A stretch of 64,000 nt of DNA from JADCCX01 sp051649305. GTDB taxonomy: Bacteria > Pseudomonadota > Alphaproteobacteria > Rhizobiales > Beijerinckiaceae. Of this stretch, positions 17,375-26,386 are shown one piece after another; position 1 is the stretch's first letter; every line of letters starts with the position of its first letter. The stretch lies in contig JBOFGV010000019.1 in assembly GCA_051649305.1 (NCBI GenBank), positions 1-64,000 on the forward strand, in the 5' to 3' direction. Under the pieces are notes generated by a model. It was given only the letters and a program-made list of their open reading frames with translations. It made no database searches and had not been told where the DNA came from. The translations under genes were made by a program, and so were the position numbers.

Positions 17375-18439
17375 GTGTTTCCTCATCAGTTCTGGGCCGG
17401 AAAACGGGTTTTGATCACGGGCCATACCGGCCTGAAAGGAGCATGGGCATGGGCCTGGCTCCGGCATTTGGGCGCGGAAGTAACCGGCTATTCCCTTGCG
17501 CCTGAAACGACGCCGAACCTCTCCAGTCTGCTGGGACTGACACAACAGGTGGCGTCCTTCGAAGGCAATATTCTGGACAGGGAAAACCTGCGACGTGTTA
17601 TCGAGCAAACGCGTCCCGAGTATGTGCTGCATATGGCTGCTCAAGCGTTGGTGCGCCGCAGCTACCGCGAGCCTGTCGAAACCTTTGATACCAATGTGCG
17701 CGGCACATTGGTGGTTCTTGATGCCTTGCGTGACGCAACCGATCTCAAGGCCTGCCTCGTGGTTACAAGTGACAAGGTCTATGAGAACAATGATCTGGGC
17801 CGCCGTTTCAATGAGGATGATCGCCTTGGTGGATCAGACCCCTATTCCGCATCGAAAGCAGCCTGCGAGATTGCAACAGCATCCTTTGCCCGCAGCTATT
17901 TCAACGGCAAAGCTGTGGTGGCAACCGCCCGTTCCGGCAACGTGATCGGCGGCGGCGACTGGTCCGAGGATCGCATTGTTCCCGATATCTGGCGTGCGAG
18001 ACAAAACGGGACAAAGGTAGAATTGCGCTATCCGAACGCCACACGCCCCTGGCAGCATGTGCTTGATCCGCTTGCGGGCTATTTCATGTATCTCAAGGCA
18101 ATGGGCGATGGGTTCAATGAGCGTGTTTTGAATTTTGGACCTGTTGATGAAACCGCTGTCACTGTTGCAGGTCTGGTCGATCGTTTTCAGGCGGCTTACA
18201 GCGATCCCGCTTCGTCAGGATGGAAACAGGCATCAGGCCAGCATCCCAAGGAAGCGGCCTTGCTCGCTATCGATGCAAGCCGGGCTGTGGCAAAGCTGAA
18301 CTGGCAGCCAAGGCTTGCTCCTGATGAGGCGATTGACTGGACAGCCCTGTGGTATGCTGCCTATGACCGACATGAGGATATGACTGCGTTTACCCTTGAC
18401 CAGATCAGAACCTACGAGAAACGCCAGAGCCTTGCATGA
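17375..18439 (+). CDS. rfbG: CDP-glucose 4,6-dehydratase
   Basis: A 354-residue extended short-chain dehydrogenase. ITGHTGLKGAWAW (about 14-26) is the NAD-binding glycine motif in the form typical of RfbG, HMAAQALVRRSY and DPYSASKAA (catalytic Tyr and Lys) follow, and GNVIGGGDWSEDRIVPD is diagnostic for this subfamily. It converts CDP-D-glucose to CDP-4-keto-6-deoxy-D-glucose in the cytoplasm. The supplier of CDP-glucose, RfbF, is encoded six genes downstream at 22078. The GTG start fits the family's N-terminus. Confidence 0.92.
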   Translation: MFPHQFWAGKRVLITGHTGLKGAWAWAWLRHLGAEVTGYSLAPETTPNLSSLLGLTQQVASFEGNILDRENLRRVIEQTRPEYVLHMAAQALVRRSYREPVETFDTNVRGTLVVLDALRDATDLKACLVVTSDKVYENNDLGRRFNEDDRLGGSDPYSASKAACEIATASFARSYFNGKAVVATARSGNVIGGGDWSEDRIVPDIWRARQNGTKVELRYPNATRPWQHVLDPLAGYFMYLKAMGDGFNERVLNFGPVDETAVTVAGLVDRFQAAYSDPASSGWKQASGQHPKEAALLAIDASRAVAKLNWQPRLAPDEAIDWTALWYAAYDRHEDMTAFTLDQIRTYEKRQSLA

Positions 18440-18464
18440 TGGCAACGAACGGAACCCCTGTGCC

Positions 18465-19034
18465 ATGAAATTCATCCCCGCCCCTTTGGCCGGTGCCTTT
18501 GTGATTGAGCAGGAGCCGCGTGTTGACGAACGCGGTTTTTTTGCCCGCGCCTTTTGCGCGCAAGAGTTTTCAACGGCCGGGCTGGAGACCAGCTTTGTGC
18601 AAGCCAACAACACGTTGACAACGAGGAAGGGCACGGTGCGCGGCTTTCACTACCAGCTCCCTCCCAGTGCAGAAGTGAAGCTGGTGCGTTGTATTCGCGG
18701 TGCTGTCTATGATGTCATCGTCGACATTCGTCCCGATTCAAAAACCTATCGTCAGTCCTTTGGGGCAACGCTGGATCAGGACAACCGCCAGATGATGTAT
18801 GTACCGCGCGGCTTTGCCCACGGGTTTGTTTCGCTCACAGATGATGCTGAATTGCATTACATGGTCAGCGCCTTTTACGATGCAAAGCAGGAGAGAGGCT
18901 TGCGATACAACGATCCGGCTTTCAGCGTGAAATGGCCATTGGACATGGCATCCATTTCGGCCAAGGACAGTGCCTGGCCGGATTTTGATGAAGCTTTTCA
19001 TGGCGTTGCCGCCTTTGGCGCAATGAAAACATGA
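18465..19034 (+). CDS. RmlC-like 3,5-epimerase of a 4-keto-6-deoxy sugar nucleotide
   Basis: A 189-residue cupin of the dTDP-4-dehydrorhamnose 3,5-epimerase family. VRGFHYQ (about 50-56) carries the catalytic histidine and YVPRGFAHGF (about 107-116) the conserved pocket. With only rfbF and rfbG as sugar-nucleotide genes here, its likely substrate is the CDP-4-keto-6-deoxyglucose made by RfbG rather than the dTDP sugar; this is inferred from context. The ATG at 18465 lies 25 bases after rfbG. Confidence 0.85.
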   Translation: MKFIPAPLAGAFVIEQEPRVDERGFFARAFCAQEFSTAGLETSFVQANNTLTTRKGTVRGFHYQLPPSAEVKLVRCIRGAVYDVIVDIRPDSKTYRQSFGATLDQDNRQMMYVPRGFAHGFVSLTDDAELHYMVSAFYDAKQERGLRYNDPAFSVKWPLDMASISAKDSAWPDFDEAFHGVAAFGAMKT

Positions 19035-19071
19035 CAATGCACAAGCTTCATTTTTTCAGAGGCGGCCTGTG

Positions 19072-19893
19072 ATGTCCGGTCACTACACTGTTTTCGGAGG
19101 CAATGGCTTTGTAGGAGGCGAAGTGGCGCGCCTGCTGGAAAGCCGTGGTCACTCCGTCAACCGCATCACCCGCACCAACTGGCCAGAAACCGGAACCAAT
19201 CTTGGCAATGTCATTTTCACCATTGGCATGACGGCAGATTTCCGCAAGCGACTGGTTGAAACCGTAGAGATGCAGGTCATGCGGTTGCATGAGTCCCTGA
19301 CACGCTACAGCTTCACAAGCTTTACCTATCTCTCATCGGCCCGTGTCTATGATGGCGCGGCAAGCACGCGGGAGGATGCTGCCCTGCTGGTACGTCCATC
19401 AGAACAGGACCACGTCTACAACATCTCGAAGCTTGCGGGTGAAAGCCTGTGCTTTGCTTATGGCAACCCCAAAATCCGTGTTGTTCGCATGTCGAATGTC
19501 TACGGCGTAACGGATGTATCCAACCTGTTTCTGACCGCAGTGATGCGCGAAGCGGTCGAAACTGGAGCCGTCACCATTGGGCAATCTCCTCTTTCCTCAA
19601 AGGACTACATTTGCGTAGAGGACGTGGCGGAAGCGCTGGTCAGAATTGCAGCTGAAGGCCAGCACCAGCTCTACAATGTCGCAGCCGGGCAAAACGTCAC
19701 CCATCAGATGATTGCTGATATTCTCGAACAAGCCGGATACAAAGTTTCATTCAAACCGGGGGGAAGTACCGTTACCATTCCGCCGATTGACGTTTCCCGA
19801 TTGAACACAGAATTCAACCTGATACAGACAGACCCAAGAGATGCCATTGCGCGGGTTCTGCGCACCATCCAGGAAAACAGGAAAACGCAGTGA
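19072..19893 (+). CDS. NAD(P)-dependent sugar-nucleotide epimerase/reductase (SDR)
   Basis: A 273-residue extended SDR. FGGNGFVGGEVARLLESRG (about 7-25) is the Rossmann glycine motif, YLSSARVYDG the active-site strand, and VYNISKLAGE holds the catalytic Y-x3-K. It most likely reduces the 4-keto group, or epimerises and reduces, to complete the CDP-6-deoxyhexose after the dehydratase and 3,5-epimerase. The precise stereochemistry cannot be read. The ATG at 19072 is preceded by GAGGCGG; the stop overlaps the following GTG start. Confidence 0.8.
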   Translation: MSGHYTVFGGNGFVGGEVARLLESRGHSVNRITRTNWPETGTNLGNVIFTIGMTADFRKRLVETVEMQVMRLHESLTRYSFTSFTYLSSARVYDGAASTREDAALLVRPSEQDHVYNISKLAGESLCFAYGNPKIRVVRMSNVYGVTDVSNLFLTAVMREAVETGAVTIGQSPLSSKDYICVEDVAEALVRIAAEGQHQLYNVAAGQNVTHQMIADILEQAGYKVSFKPGGSTVTIPPIDVSRLNTEFNLIQTDPRDAIARVLRTIQENRKTQ

Positions 19894-20660
19894 TTATTTT
19901 TGATGACAAGAACGGCTTCGTTTCGGAAACCGATGACAGCGGCAAGGAAATTGCCCGCTTTGCACTTGCAACGCCTGAGGCCTTTGAACTGATGAACAAG
20001 GCTTGGCTGCGCGCAAGCTGGGATGTCAAATACATCTATTCCTTCGCCTGGATGGGCCGCCCCATGATCCAGCTGCCGGAAGACATGATGCGTATTCAAG
20101 AGGTGATCTGGGAACATCAGCCTGACGTGCTGATTGAAACCGGTGTGGCCCATGGTGGTTCGCTGATTTTCTACTCAACCCTGTTCAAGGCCATGGGCAA
20201 GGGCCGCGTCATTGGTGTTGAGGTGGAGCTTCGCCCTCACAACCGCAAATCCATCAACGAGCATATCCTGCGCCCGTACATCACGCTCGTGGATGGTTCT
20301 TCGACTGATCCTGATACGGTGGCTGAGGTGAAGGGCCTGATCAAGCCGGGTGAAAAGGTGATGGTCATGCTCGATTCCAACCACACCAAGGAGCATGTAC
20401 TGGAAGAACTGCGCGCCTATGGCCCGATGGTAACACCGGGATGCTACATCGTGGCCGCTGACGGCATCATGGAGCAAGTGGCTGGCGGTCCACGCACCAA
20501 GCCGGAATGGACGGTCTCCAATCCGAAACAGGCGGCGATAGCCTATACTGCCGAGAACCCTGACTTTGTGATCGAGGAGCCGGTCTGGCCCTTCAATGAA
20601 GGTGTTGTGCGCGAACGCGTAACCTACTGGCCAAGCGCCTTCGTCAAGCGGGTGCGCTGA
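19890..20660 (+). CDS. CmcI / cephalosporin-hydroxylase-family protein, probable SAM-dependent methyltransferase
   Basis: A 256-residue protein with the CmcI fold features: DVLIETGVAHGGSLIFYS (about 71-88) as the SAM-binding motif I region, IGVEVELRPHN, and MVMLDSNHTKEHVLEEL with conserved acidic and histidine residues. Members in sugar loci are thought to methylate hydroxyl groups of polysaccharide sugars with a divalent metal, despite the family name. The GTG start overlaps the previous stop (GTGA), placing it in the rfb operon. Confidence 0.8.
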   Translation: MIIFDDKNGFVSETDDSGKEIARFALATPEAFELMNKAWLRASWDVKYIYSFAWMGRPMIQLPEDMMRIQEVIWEHQPDVLIETGVAHGGSLIFYSTLFKAMGKGRVIGVEVELRPHNRKSINEHILRPYITLVDGSSTDPDTVAEVKGLIKPGEKVMVMLDSNHTKEHVLEELRAYGPMVTPGCYIVAADGIMEQVAGGPRTKPEWTVSNPKQAAIAYTAENPDFVIEEPVWPFNEGVVRERVTYWPSAFVKRVR

Positions 20661-20697
20661 TCGCGCTAGCGGCACCCAGCACCTGAGGAGGCCTCTC

Positions 20698-22056
20698 GTG
20701 AGCAAGCCGGTGATTTCAGTGGTCATCCCGACCCGCAACAGACCCGACACGCTCGAAGTCTGTCTGCGGGCGATGCGGCTGCACACATCACCGGCTATTG
20801 AAATCGTTGTTCAGGACAATTGCTCACGGCAGGATACCGTCGACATCGTCAATGCTGCGGCAGCACTTGATCCGCGCATCCGTTATTCGAGAGCCCCCTT
20901 CCCCACCAGCCAGCGCGAGAATTTCGAGCATGGTCTGGCAGCCGCTACCGGTGATTATCTCGCAATCATAGGGGACGATGATGGCTACAGCATGGGATCA
21001 CTGGACTGGCTCGTAGACCGCCTGCAACACACGCCGGTTGATGCTGTGCGCTGGAACCTGCTGCACTACATCTGGCCATCTCTTTCGGCCGATGGTGAAG
21101 GTTTCATGGATTATTGCGATCCCATGACGGGCGGAGGTTGTTCCGTTGAATCAGGTGCCGAAATGGCATCAAAGATCATCAACACGCGCCTCAACGGATC
21201 ATGGGAAAACATCTGCGTCTATCACGGCATGATCTCCCGCAAGGTCTATGAACAGATGAAAGTGAAAGCGGGCGGCAACTTCTTTGCCTACCCCATTCCG
21301 GACATCTACGCCCACAACATCATCGCCTTCTTCTGCGACACCTATCTGCAGGTGAACGACATTGTTTCGATCTATGGCGCATCAGGCTACTCCGCCGGTG
21401 CGTCTTGGTCCAACGGCAAGACGACGGACAAAAAGGCTGCGGCAGAAGCCGAGCGCTGGGTGACCGAGAACAAGGTAGATGAGGTGGTGCAGAAGCTGCA
21501 TTGGCATCCCGAAATTCGAACCTCGCGCTATCATGATTTTGTGGCGCTGCGCATGGCGGAAGAGTTCGGCATGCTGGGTGGTCAATCTGCAGATATCAAG
21601 GTCTGGACCAAAGCTATCATCGACGAGATGAAGATGAACCCGGTACGCCTGCCTGCCTGGCTTACTGTGGAGCCGAAAACGCCATACGACGCCGAGATTA
21701 TTGCTGCAGTGAAAGCAGCCTTCCCCGACGCTGAAAGGCAACAGCAGATCGCGGTCGACAACCGGCGCGCCTTCAATGAGAAATTGCCGTCGCGGCGGGT
21801 GAAACACATCGATCCGGCGCTGAATGACGACATCGAAGGCGCTATGAAAGCGCTGGTGGTTTTGACAGGCGCTGAGAGCGCCCGCTTTGAGCGCGCGCCC
21901 AGAACCGAAAGCAAGGTTTCGTCTCTTGTGGGTTTTCTGGCCAATCAGGGACGACGGATTGCGCCCGGCCTTTCATCGCGCATTTTCAACAGCCGGTTCT
22001 TCCCGGTCGGGCTCTGGCGCTATATCAAGAAGACGCAATGGGGCACGAAAACCTGA
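20698..22056 (+). CDS. Glycosyltransferase family 2, long form
   Basis: A 452-residue protein. The N-terminal 240 residues are a GT-A domain: VVIPTRNRPDTLEVCL (about 7-22), VQDNCS, and IIGDDDG (about 91-97) as the metal-binding D-x-D. The C-terminal 200 residues have no recognised domain and end with a basic, partly hydrophobic stretch that may touch the membrane. It should transfer a sugar to a growing lipid-linked glycan on the cytoplasmic face. The GTG start is supported by GAGGAGG eight bases upstream. Twenty-one bases separate it from rfbF. Confidence 0.85.
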   Translation: MSKPVISVVIPTRNRPDTLEVCLRAMRLHTSPAIEIVVQDNCSRQDTVDIVNAAAALDPRIRYSRAPFPTSQRENFEHGLAAATGDYLAIIGDDDGYSMGSLDWLVDRLQHTPVDAVRWNLLHYIWPSLSADGEGFMDYCDPMTGGGCSVESGAEMASKIINTRLNGSWENICVYHGMISRKVYEQMKVKAGGNFFAYPIPDIYAHNIIAFFCDTYLQVNDIVSIYGASGYSAGASWSNGKTTDKKAAAEAERWVTENKVDEVVQKLHWHPEIRTSRYHDFVALRMAEEFGMLGGQSADIKVWTKAIIDEMKMNPVRLPAWLTVEPKTPYDAEIIAAVKAAFPDAERQQQIAVDNRRAFNEKLPSRRVKHIDPALNDDIEGAMKALVVLTGAESARFERAPRTESKVSSLVGFLANQGRRIAPGLSSRIFNSRFFPVGLWRYIKKTQWGTKT

Positions 22057-22077
22057 TATGACACTCTGGAGTGATGC

Positions 22078-22848
22078 ATGAAAGCTGTTCTGCTTGCTGG
22101 TGGTCTTGGAACACGCATCTCGGAGGAATCCGTCATGCGGCCCAAGCCCATGATCGAGATCGGCAATCGCCCCATCCTCTGGCACATCATGAAGATCTAT
22201 GCGCAGCATGGCATCCGCGACTTCGTCATCTGCCTTGGCTACAAGAGCTACATGGTGAAGGAGTATTTCGCCAACTACTTCATGCACTCATCGGACATGA
22301 CACTGGATACGAAATCCGGGTCGATCGAGTATCACAACTCAAGTGCCGAGGACTGGCGGATCACGCTCGTAGACACTGGCGAAGACACGATGACCGGCGG
22401 TCGCCTGAAGCGTGTCGGCAAGTATCTGACGCCAGGCGAAAGCTTCTGCCTGACCTACGGCGACGGCGTGGCTGACATCGATATCACCAGCCTTGTCGCT
22501 TTCCACAAAGCGCATGGAAAGGAAGCAACCGTCACCGCAGTCACCCCGCCCGGGCGCTACGGTGCGCTGGATATGACAGGAGATCGGGTCAACCGGTTCG
22601 TCGAGAAACCCAAGGGCGACAACAATGTCATCAACGGTGGTTTCTTCGTGCTGGAGCCTTCTGTGCTGGCGCGCATTGCTGACGATACAACCTCTTGGGA
22701 GCTTGCACCGCTGGAAAGCCTTGCGCGCGACCAGCAGTTGATGGCGTTTAGGCATGCCGGCTTCTGGCAGCCGATGGATACGCTCCGCGACAAGAACCAG
22801 CTTGAACAGCTCTGGCAATCTGGTAGAGCGCCTTGGAAAACGTGGTGA
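22078..22848 (+). CDS. rfbF: Glucose-1-phosphate cytidylyltransferase
   Basis: A 256-residue nucleotidyltransferase that makes CDP-glucose from CTP and glucose 1-phosphate. MKAVLLAGGLGTRISEES (1-18) is the nucleotide-binding start in its RfbF form, RPKPMIEIGNRPILWHIMK is the family's second motif, and TYGDGVADID (about 125-134) carries the metal-binding aspartate. Length and motifs match RfbF closely. It feeds RfbG encoded upstream in the same operon. Confidence 0.94.
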   Translation: MKAVLLAGGLGTRISEESVMRPKPMIEIGNRPILWHIMKIYAQHGIRDFVICLGYKSYMVKEYFANYFMHSSDMTLDTKSGSIEYHNSSAEDWRITLVDTGEDTMTGGRLKRVGKYLTPGESFCLTYGDGVADIDITSLVAFHKAHGKEATVTAVTPPGRYGALDMTGDRVNRFVEKPKGDNNVINGGFFVLEPSVLARIADDTTSWELAPLESLARDQQLMAFRHAGFWQPMDTLRDKNQLEQLWQSGRAPWKTW

Positions 22849-22896
22849 CGGGCAGTAAATCCGCATCATCACTCATCAAGATTACAGAGGCCACAC

Positions 22897-23301
22897 ATGT
22901 CCAAACCCGGCTTGAACACCCATGTCTTCGGCCAGTCTGTTTATAACTGGATTCCACTTCCGGCTGAAACTGGCCAAACGGTTGAAATCCCGATTCCGCC
23001 CGTGAAGGGCATGAAGGATGTGCTGGTTTTCATCTCGGCAACGTTTGAAAATATTGGCGCGGGCGATCATTTCTACGCGGTTTACACCAAGGCCATTGAA
23101 GGCGGACCCATTCCGTTCCACAACCTGTTTCTGGTGGGATCAGCAAGCGGCAATGGCACCGGCTGCAACTCGGAAAATCTCTGGCTGAACATGCCAGAGG
23201 AAGGCCTGCCGCGCGTTGTCTATGTGCAGAAGATGAGCGGTGCGCCGTTGGCTGCCAGCGCAAATTTCAGATCAGGCGTCACGGTCCTTACAATGCGGTG
23301 A
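22897..23301 (+). CDS. Uncharacterised 134-residue protein in the polysaccharide operon
   Basis: I do not recognise this family. It has no signal peptide, membrane helix or clear catalytic motif. The sequence alternates short hydrophobic strands with glycine/proline turns (IPIPPVKGMKDVLVFIS; VGSASGNGTGCNSENLW), which suggests a small beta-sandwich. It ends the forward polysaccharide operon, 48 bases after rfbF, and its last 14 bases overlap the 3' end of the convergent TylF-type gene. A sugar-binding or assembly role is only a guess from position. Confidence 0.7.
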   Translation: MSKPGLNTHVFGQSVYNWIPLPAETGQTVEIPIPPVKGMKDVLVFISATFENIGAGDHFYAVYTKAIEGGPIPFHNLFLVGSASGNGTGCNSENLWLNMPEEGLPRVVYVQKMSGAPLAASANFRSGVTVLTMR

Positions 23302-24079
23302 TTGCAGGCGGCTTGAGCAACAGCCCCTGCCCCGTTGGCAGGGTTGCAATGGAAAGCCCCTTTTCAGCAGCAAACGCATTCCACATAGCATACTGGTCTT
23401 CGCAAGTTTCCCAGGCGTAGTCGTCAATCAGCACCACTGCTCCCGGCACAAGCCTGTCCCATAACGTCATGATCACCGCATGCTCGGCTGCCGCATTGTT
23501 GAGGTCAACCGAGAGATAGGCGATCTTTTCGATGGGCGCCTGCGCCAGTGAATCGGGCAGGTTTCCCTTGATCAGTTTGGCGTTCGGGAACAGCGCAAAA
23601 TTGCGCGAAGCCACATCGAAAACATCGCGGTAGAACTTTGCATTGGACGCAACCACGCGTTCCATTTCTGTCTCGGCAACAGCTTCCAGCGGAATGCCAT
23701 TGAAGGTATCAAAAAGATAGAACGAGCGCGGTTGATTGGCAAAATCCAGGGCGTGGCAAATGGCAACGGAGAACAATCCGGTGTGCACGCCGCACTCGAC
23801 AAAATCGCCTTCGAGTTTCAGGCCATGCCGCGCCGCCCACAGGGCAATATGCGTGCGCCAGCGCACATCCGGTACACCTGCTGGCCAACCACCACGATTG
23901 GCAGCTTCCGTCGCCTCCCATGCAGCCTTGAACGCCGGCTCTTCCAGAAAACCAAGGTTCTTGCCATAGACAAGCACACCATCCTGCGACAGCGTCTTGC
24001 CGTAGAGGTCATTGACCTTGGAGATGATCTGCCCGTGTTTCCTGAGCCAGTTCTTGATGCCCGAAAGACGCCCGCTCAT
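23288..24079 (-). CDS. TylF/MycF-type (macrocin O-methyltransferase family) methyltransferase
   Basis: A 263-residue SAM-dependent methyltransferase. GDFVECGVHTGLFSVA (about 91-106) is motif I; FYLFDTFNGIP (about 120-130) is a TylF-family hallmark; IAYLSVDLNNA and VVLIDDYAWETCEDQ supply the metal-binding and catalytic region. Relatives methylate sugar hydroxyls on macrolides or on glycans. One of three methyltransferase-type proteins in the locus. Opposite in strand to the rfb genes and 88 bases downstream of the FkbM gene. Confidence 0.83.
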   Translation of the reverse strand: MSGRLSGIKNWLRKHGQIISKVNDLYGKTLSQDGVLVYGKNLGFLEEPAFKAAWEATEAANRGGWPAGVPDVRWRTHIALWAARHGLKLEGDFVECGVHTGLFSVAICHALDFANQPRSFYLFDTFNGIPLEAVAETEMERVVASNAKFYRDVFDVASRNFALFPNAKLIKGNLPDSLAQAPIEKIAYLSVDLNNAAAEHAVIMTLWDRLVPGAVVLIDDYAWETCEDQYAMWNAFAAEKGLSIATLPTGQGLLLKPPAITAL

Positions 24080-24167
24080 ACTGTCCGCATCCCGATCTTG
24101 CGCAATGGTGCACCCGCCATGATAACATAGGCCTCGACTTCACCGCGCACACATGAACTTGCAATGC

Positions 24168-25274
24168 TCAAGGAAACTCATGCCCGTGTGTAAGTGGAGC
24201 ATGAAGCTTTGGATCTCTATGCTTCAGCAACTTCGGACTGACGCCATGTACGATGCGAAATGTATCAGAACTCAGTCGCTGTCTGGATTTAACAGCCAGC
24301 AGATTAAAGCCGTGGGCAGGTCCTGAAATGATAGCACTGTCAATATCAACCAGTTCAACCTGAGGGGGCTCCACGACTTCATTGCCTTGATAGTCACGGA
24401 TCGCAAAAACTTCGTAGCCGTTATCGATCAGCAATTTGCAAAGCGGTGTATTTCGTAATCCATTGGACCAGTCCACGTAGTTACTGTGAATTTCGCAAAT
24501 CACAGCCGGGGCAAGTTCCTTAGAGGCACGCAAAGCGGATTTAGCACCGCTGAGGGCATCAAATTCGCCACCTTCAATATCAAGCATAAGCAGGTCAAGG
24601 TTCTTGATGTCATTGGATTGCATATAGGAATCAATCGTCCGGGACACGAAATACCTGGATTCCCCACTGTCGGCGATCTGTGGGCTTGCATGGGAATCTT
24701 CACCAGCAAGAACAATTTTTTCTCCGTCAGATGACCAGAGTGCTTCCTGATTAACTGTTACATTTTTGATCGCGTTGATGGCAAGATTGGTACGCAGCAG
24801 CTCAAGACTGTCATCGGAAAGTTCAAAACAATGGCAGATGCCACCTTCCGACAGTAAGCGAGCAGCATAAAGCGCATGATCACCGATGTAAGCGCCCCCT
24901 ATCAGAACATTCTGCTTTCCACGCGACAAGGCAACAACGCTGCGTGTGGTTTGAGGCTCCCAGACATGGTCAGGCACGCGCCCGCGGGCCAAAAGAAAAT
25001 CTCGAGAAATCTTGGAAGAATAACGGAAACGAAATGTCATTCCACCCGCAACAGTCCGCTGGAGCAGTTCACCTTCTTCAAACAGAAGATCGACTATTGG
25101 TCCCGTCAAATCTTCTCTGATATTTGCGCCATCAGGCGACTGAAGCGTTTTCTCAATTTCGATGAGGCAATCCAGAATTTTATCACGTTGAGCGCTGTTG
25201 TCCGCAAGCAGTTTGCGCGCTGCCTTGAGTGACCCGTAGGAGCGAGGGTTGGCGCTGTAGGCTTCTTCAGTCAT
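24168..25274 (-). CDS. FkbM family methyltransferase
   Basis: A 368-residue protein. The C-terminal part (about 120-345) is the FkbM domain: VLIGGAYIGDHALYAAR as SAM motif I, CHCFELSDDSLELL as motif II, and LLMLDIEGGEFDALSGA as the conserved acidic strand. The first 110 residues are a mostly helical extension of unknown role. It should O-methylate a sugar or lipid-linked glycan. By eye the DNA is poorer in G+C than its neighbours: one sampled line (24301-24360) has 27 of 60 G/C against 39 of 60 at 23881-23940 in the TylF gene, a hint of separate acquisition. Confidence 0.82.
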   Translation of the reverse strand: MTEEAYSANPRSYGSLKAARKLLADNSAQRDKILDCLIEIEKTLQSPDGANIREDLTGPIVDLLFEEGELLQRTVAGGMTFRFRYSSKISRDFLLARGRVPDHVWEPQTTRSVVALSRGKQNVLIGGAYIGDHALYAARLLSEGGICHCFELSDDSLELLRTNLAINAIKNVTVNQEALWSSDGEKIVLAGEDSHASPQIADSGESRYFVSRTIDSYMQSNDIKNLDLLMLDIEGGEFDALSGAKSALRASKELAPAVICEIHSNYVDWSNGLRNTPLCKLLIDNGYEVFAIRDYQGNEVVEPPQVELVDIDSAIISGPAHGFNLLAVKSRQRLSSDTFRIVHGVSPKLLKHRDPKLHAPLTHGHEFP

Positions 25275-25439
25275 CTTGATAATCGGCTTTCAAACACTCG
25301 AGGTGGAAATTCGCTCAAAGCCAAACGGATCTCTTGAGCAAAACCAAATTCAGGTTTTGTCTGCACGACGCATTTGACGCAGTCAAGCGCACGCCATGTG
25401 CTTGAATGTCTTACGGCATCAATAAAAAATCAGCTCAAT

Positions 25440-26321
25440 TTACCGTACCGGCACAATCCGCCGCCAGACAAATCCAAAGATCTGTGAGGCAATCTTCATC
25501 ACACCAAAGAGCATGGCCTGCAAGCCTCTCCACGGTCCAGCTACCGCATTGACGCTGACAAAGCAGAGCCAGCACATCAGCAGGAGCTGCCCGACAGATT
25601 GGGCAAACTGGCGCATATCATTGACGATGGATGGCTTTTCATTCTTTTTGCGCCAGCCAAAAAACGGCCGTGCATTGAATTGATAGATGAAGCGCGGTCC
25701 AGGAACATGGATGAAATCCCCCAATTGGCTGGCCGCCATCATGAACGGCGTATCAACCCACCAGGACACGTTCTGCCAGTGAATTTTCCGCACGGCGTCT
25801 GTCCTCCAGATACCGTAGATATGATAAAGCTGTCCCATGGCTGATTTATAAAGTCGCGCGCTTCGCGAAAGGTCTGTGTTCACAAAATTGAAAGTGCGTG
25901 GTGCAGGCACGCCGTCTGTCACCTCAATAAGATCCCCAAAAGCAAGAATGGCCTTCTGATTTTGCTCAAGCGATGAAATGAATTTCTCTGCAGTATCAGG
26001 CTCACGCACATCATCATGAGCCGCCCACATAAAAAATGGTGCCCTCGCCTCTTTCAGCACAAATTTGAAGTTGTCTGTAATGGACAGCGTGACCGGCTGG
26101 CGCACGAAGCGCACGCGCGGATCTTCCGCTGCCATCCTTTTGCAAATCTCGTGTGTGTCATCGGTTGAGCCATTGTCAGAGATAACAATTTCAATCTCTG
26201 CCAACGTCTGGGCCAGCACAGAGCGCACAGCTTTCTCCAGCGTTCTGGCACCATTGTAGACCGGCATACCGACAGAAAGGACGGGCACCAGCGATGGTGT
26301 ATGGTTCGGTTCAGATATCAT
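25440..26321 (-). CDS. Glycosyltransferase family 2
   Basis: A 293-residue GT-A glycosyltransferase. VGMPVYNGARTLEKAVRS (about 17-34) and IVISDNGSTDDT (about 46-57) form the nucleotide-binding region, and MWAAHDD (about 98-104) is the D-x-D site. A hydrophobic stretch near 240-285 with basic flanks suggests one or two C-terminal membrane contacts. It lies 65 bases downstream of the flippase gene and 165 bases upstream of fkbM; nothing recognisable was seen in that 165-base gap. Confidence 0.86.
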   Translation of the reverse strand: MISEPNHTPSLVPVLSVGMPVYNGARTLEKAVRSVLAQTLAEIEIVISDNGSTDDTHEICKRMAAEDPRVRFVRQPVTLSITDNFKFVLKEARAPFFMWAAHDDVREPDTAEKFISSLEQNQKAILAFGDLIEVTDGVPAPRTFNFVNTDLSRSARLYKSAMGQLYHIYGIWRTDAVRKIHWQNVSWWVDTPFMMAASQLGDFIHVPGPRFIYQFNARPFFGWRKKNEKPSIVNDMRQFAQSVGQLLLMCWLCFVSVNAVAGPWRGLQAMLFGVMKIASQIFGFVWRRIVPVR

Positions 26322-26386
26322 TGCAGTCCGGCAGAGTCTGGAAACTGCTGCAGTCCTTATCAGAAGTTTCCCATCGGCACAGGGGC

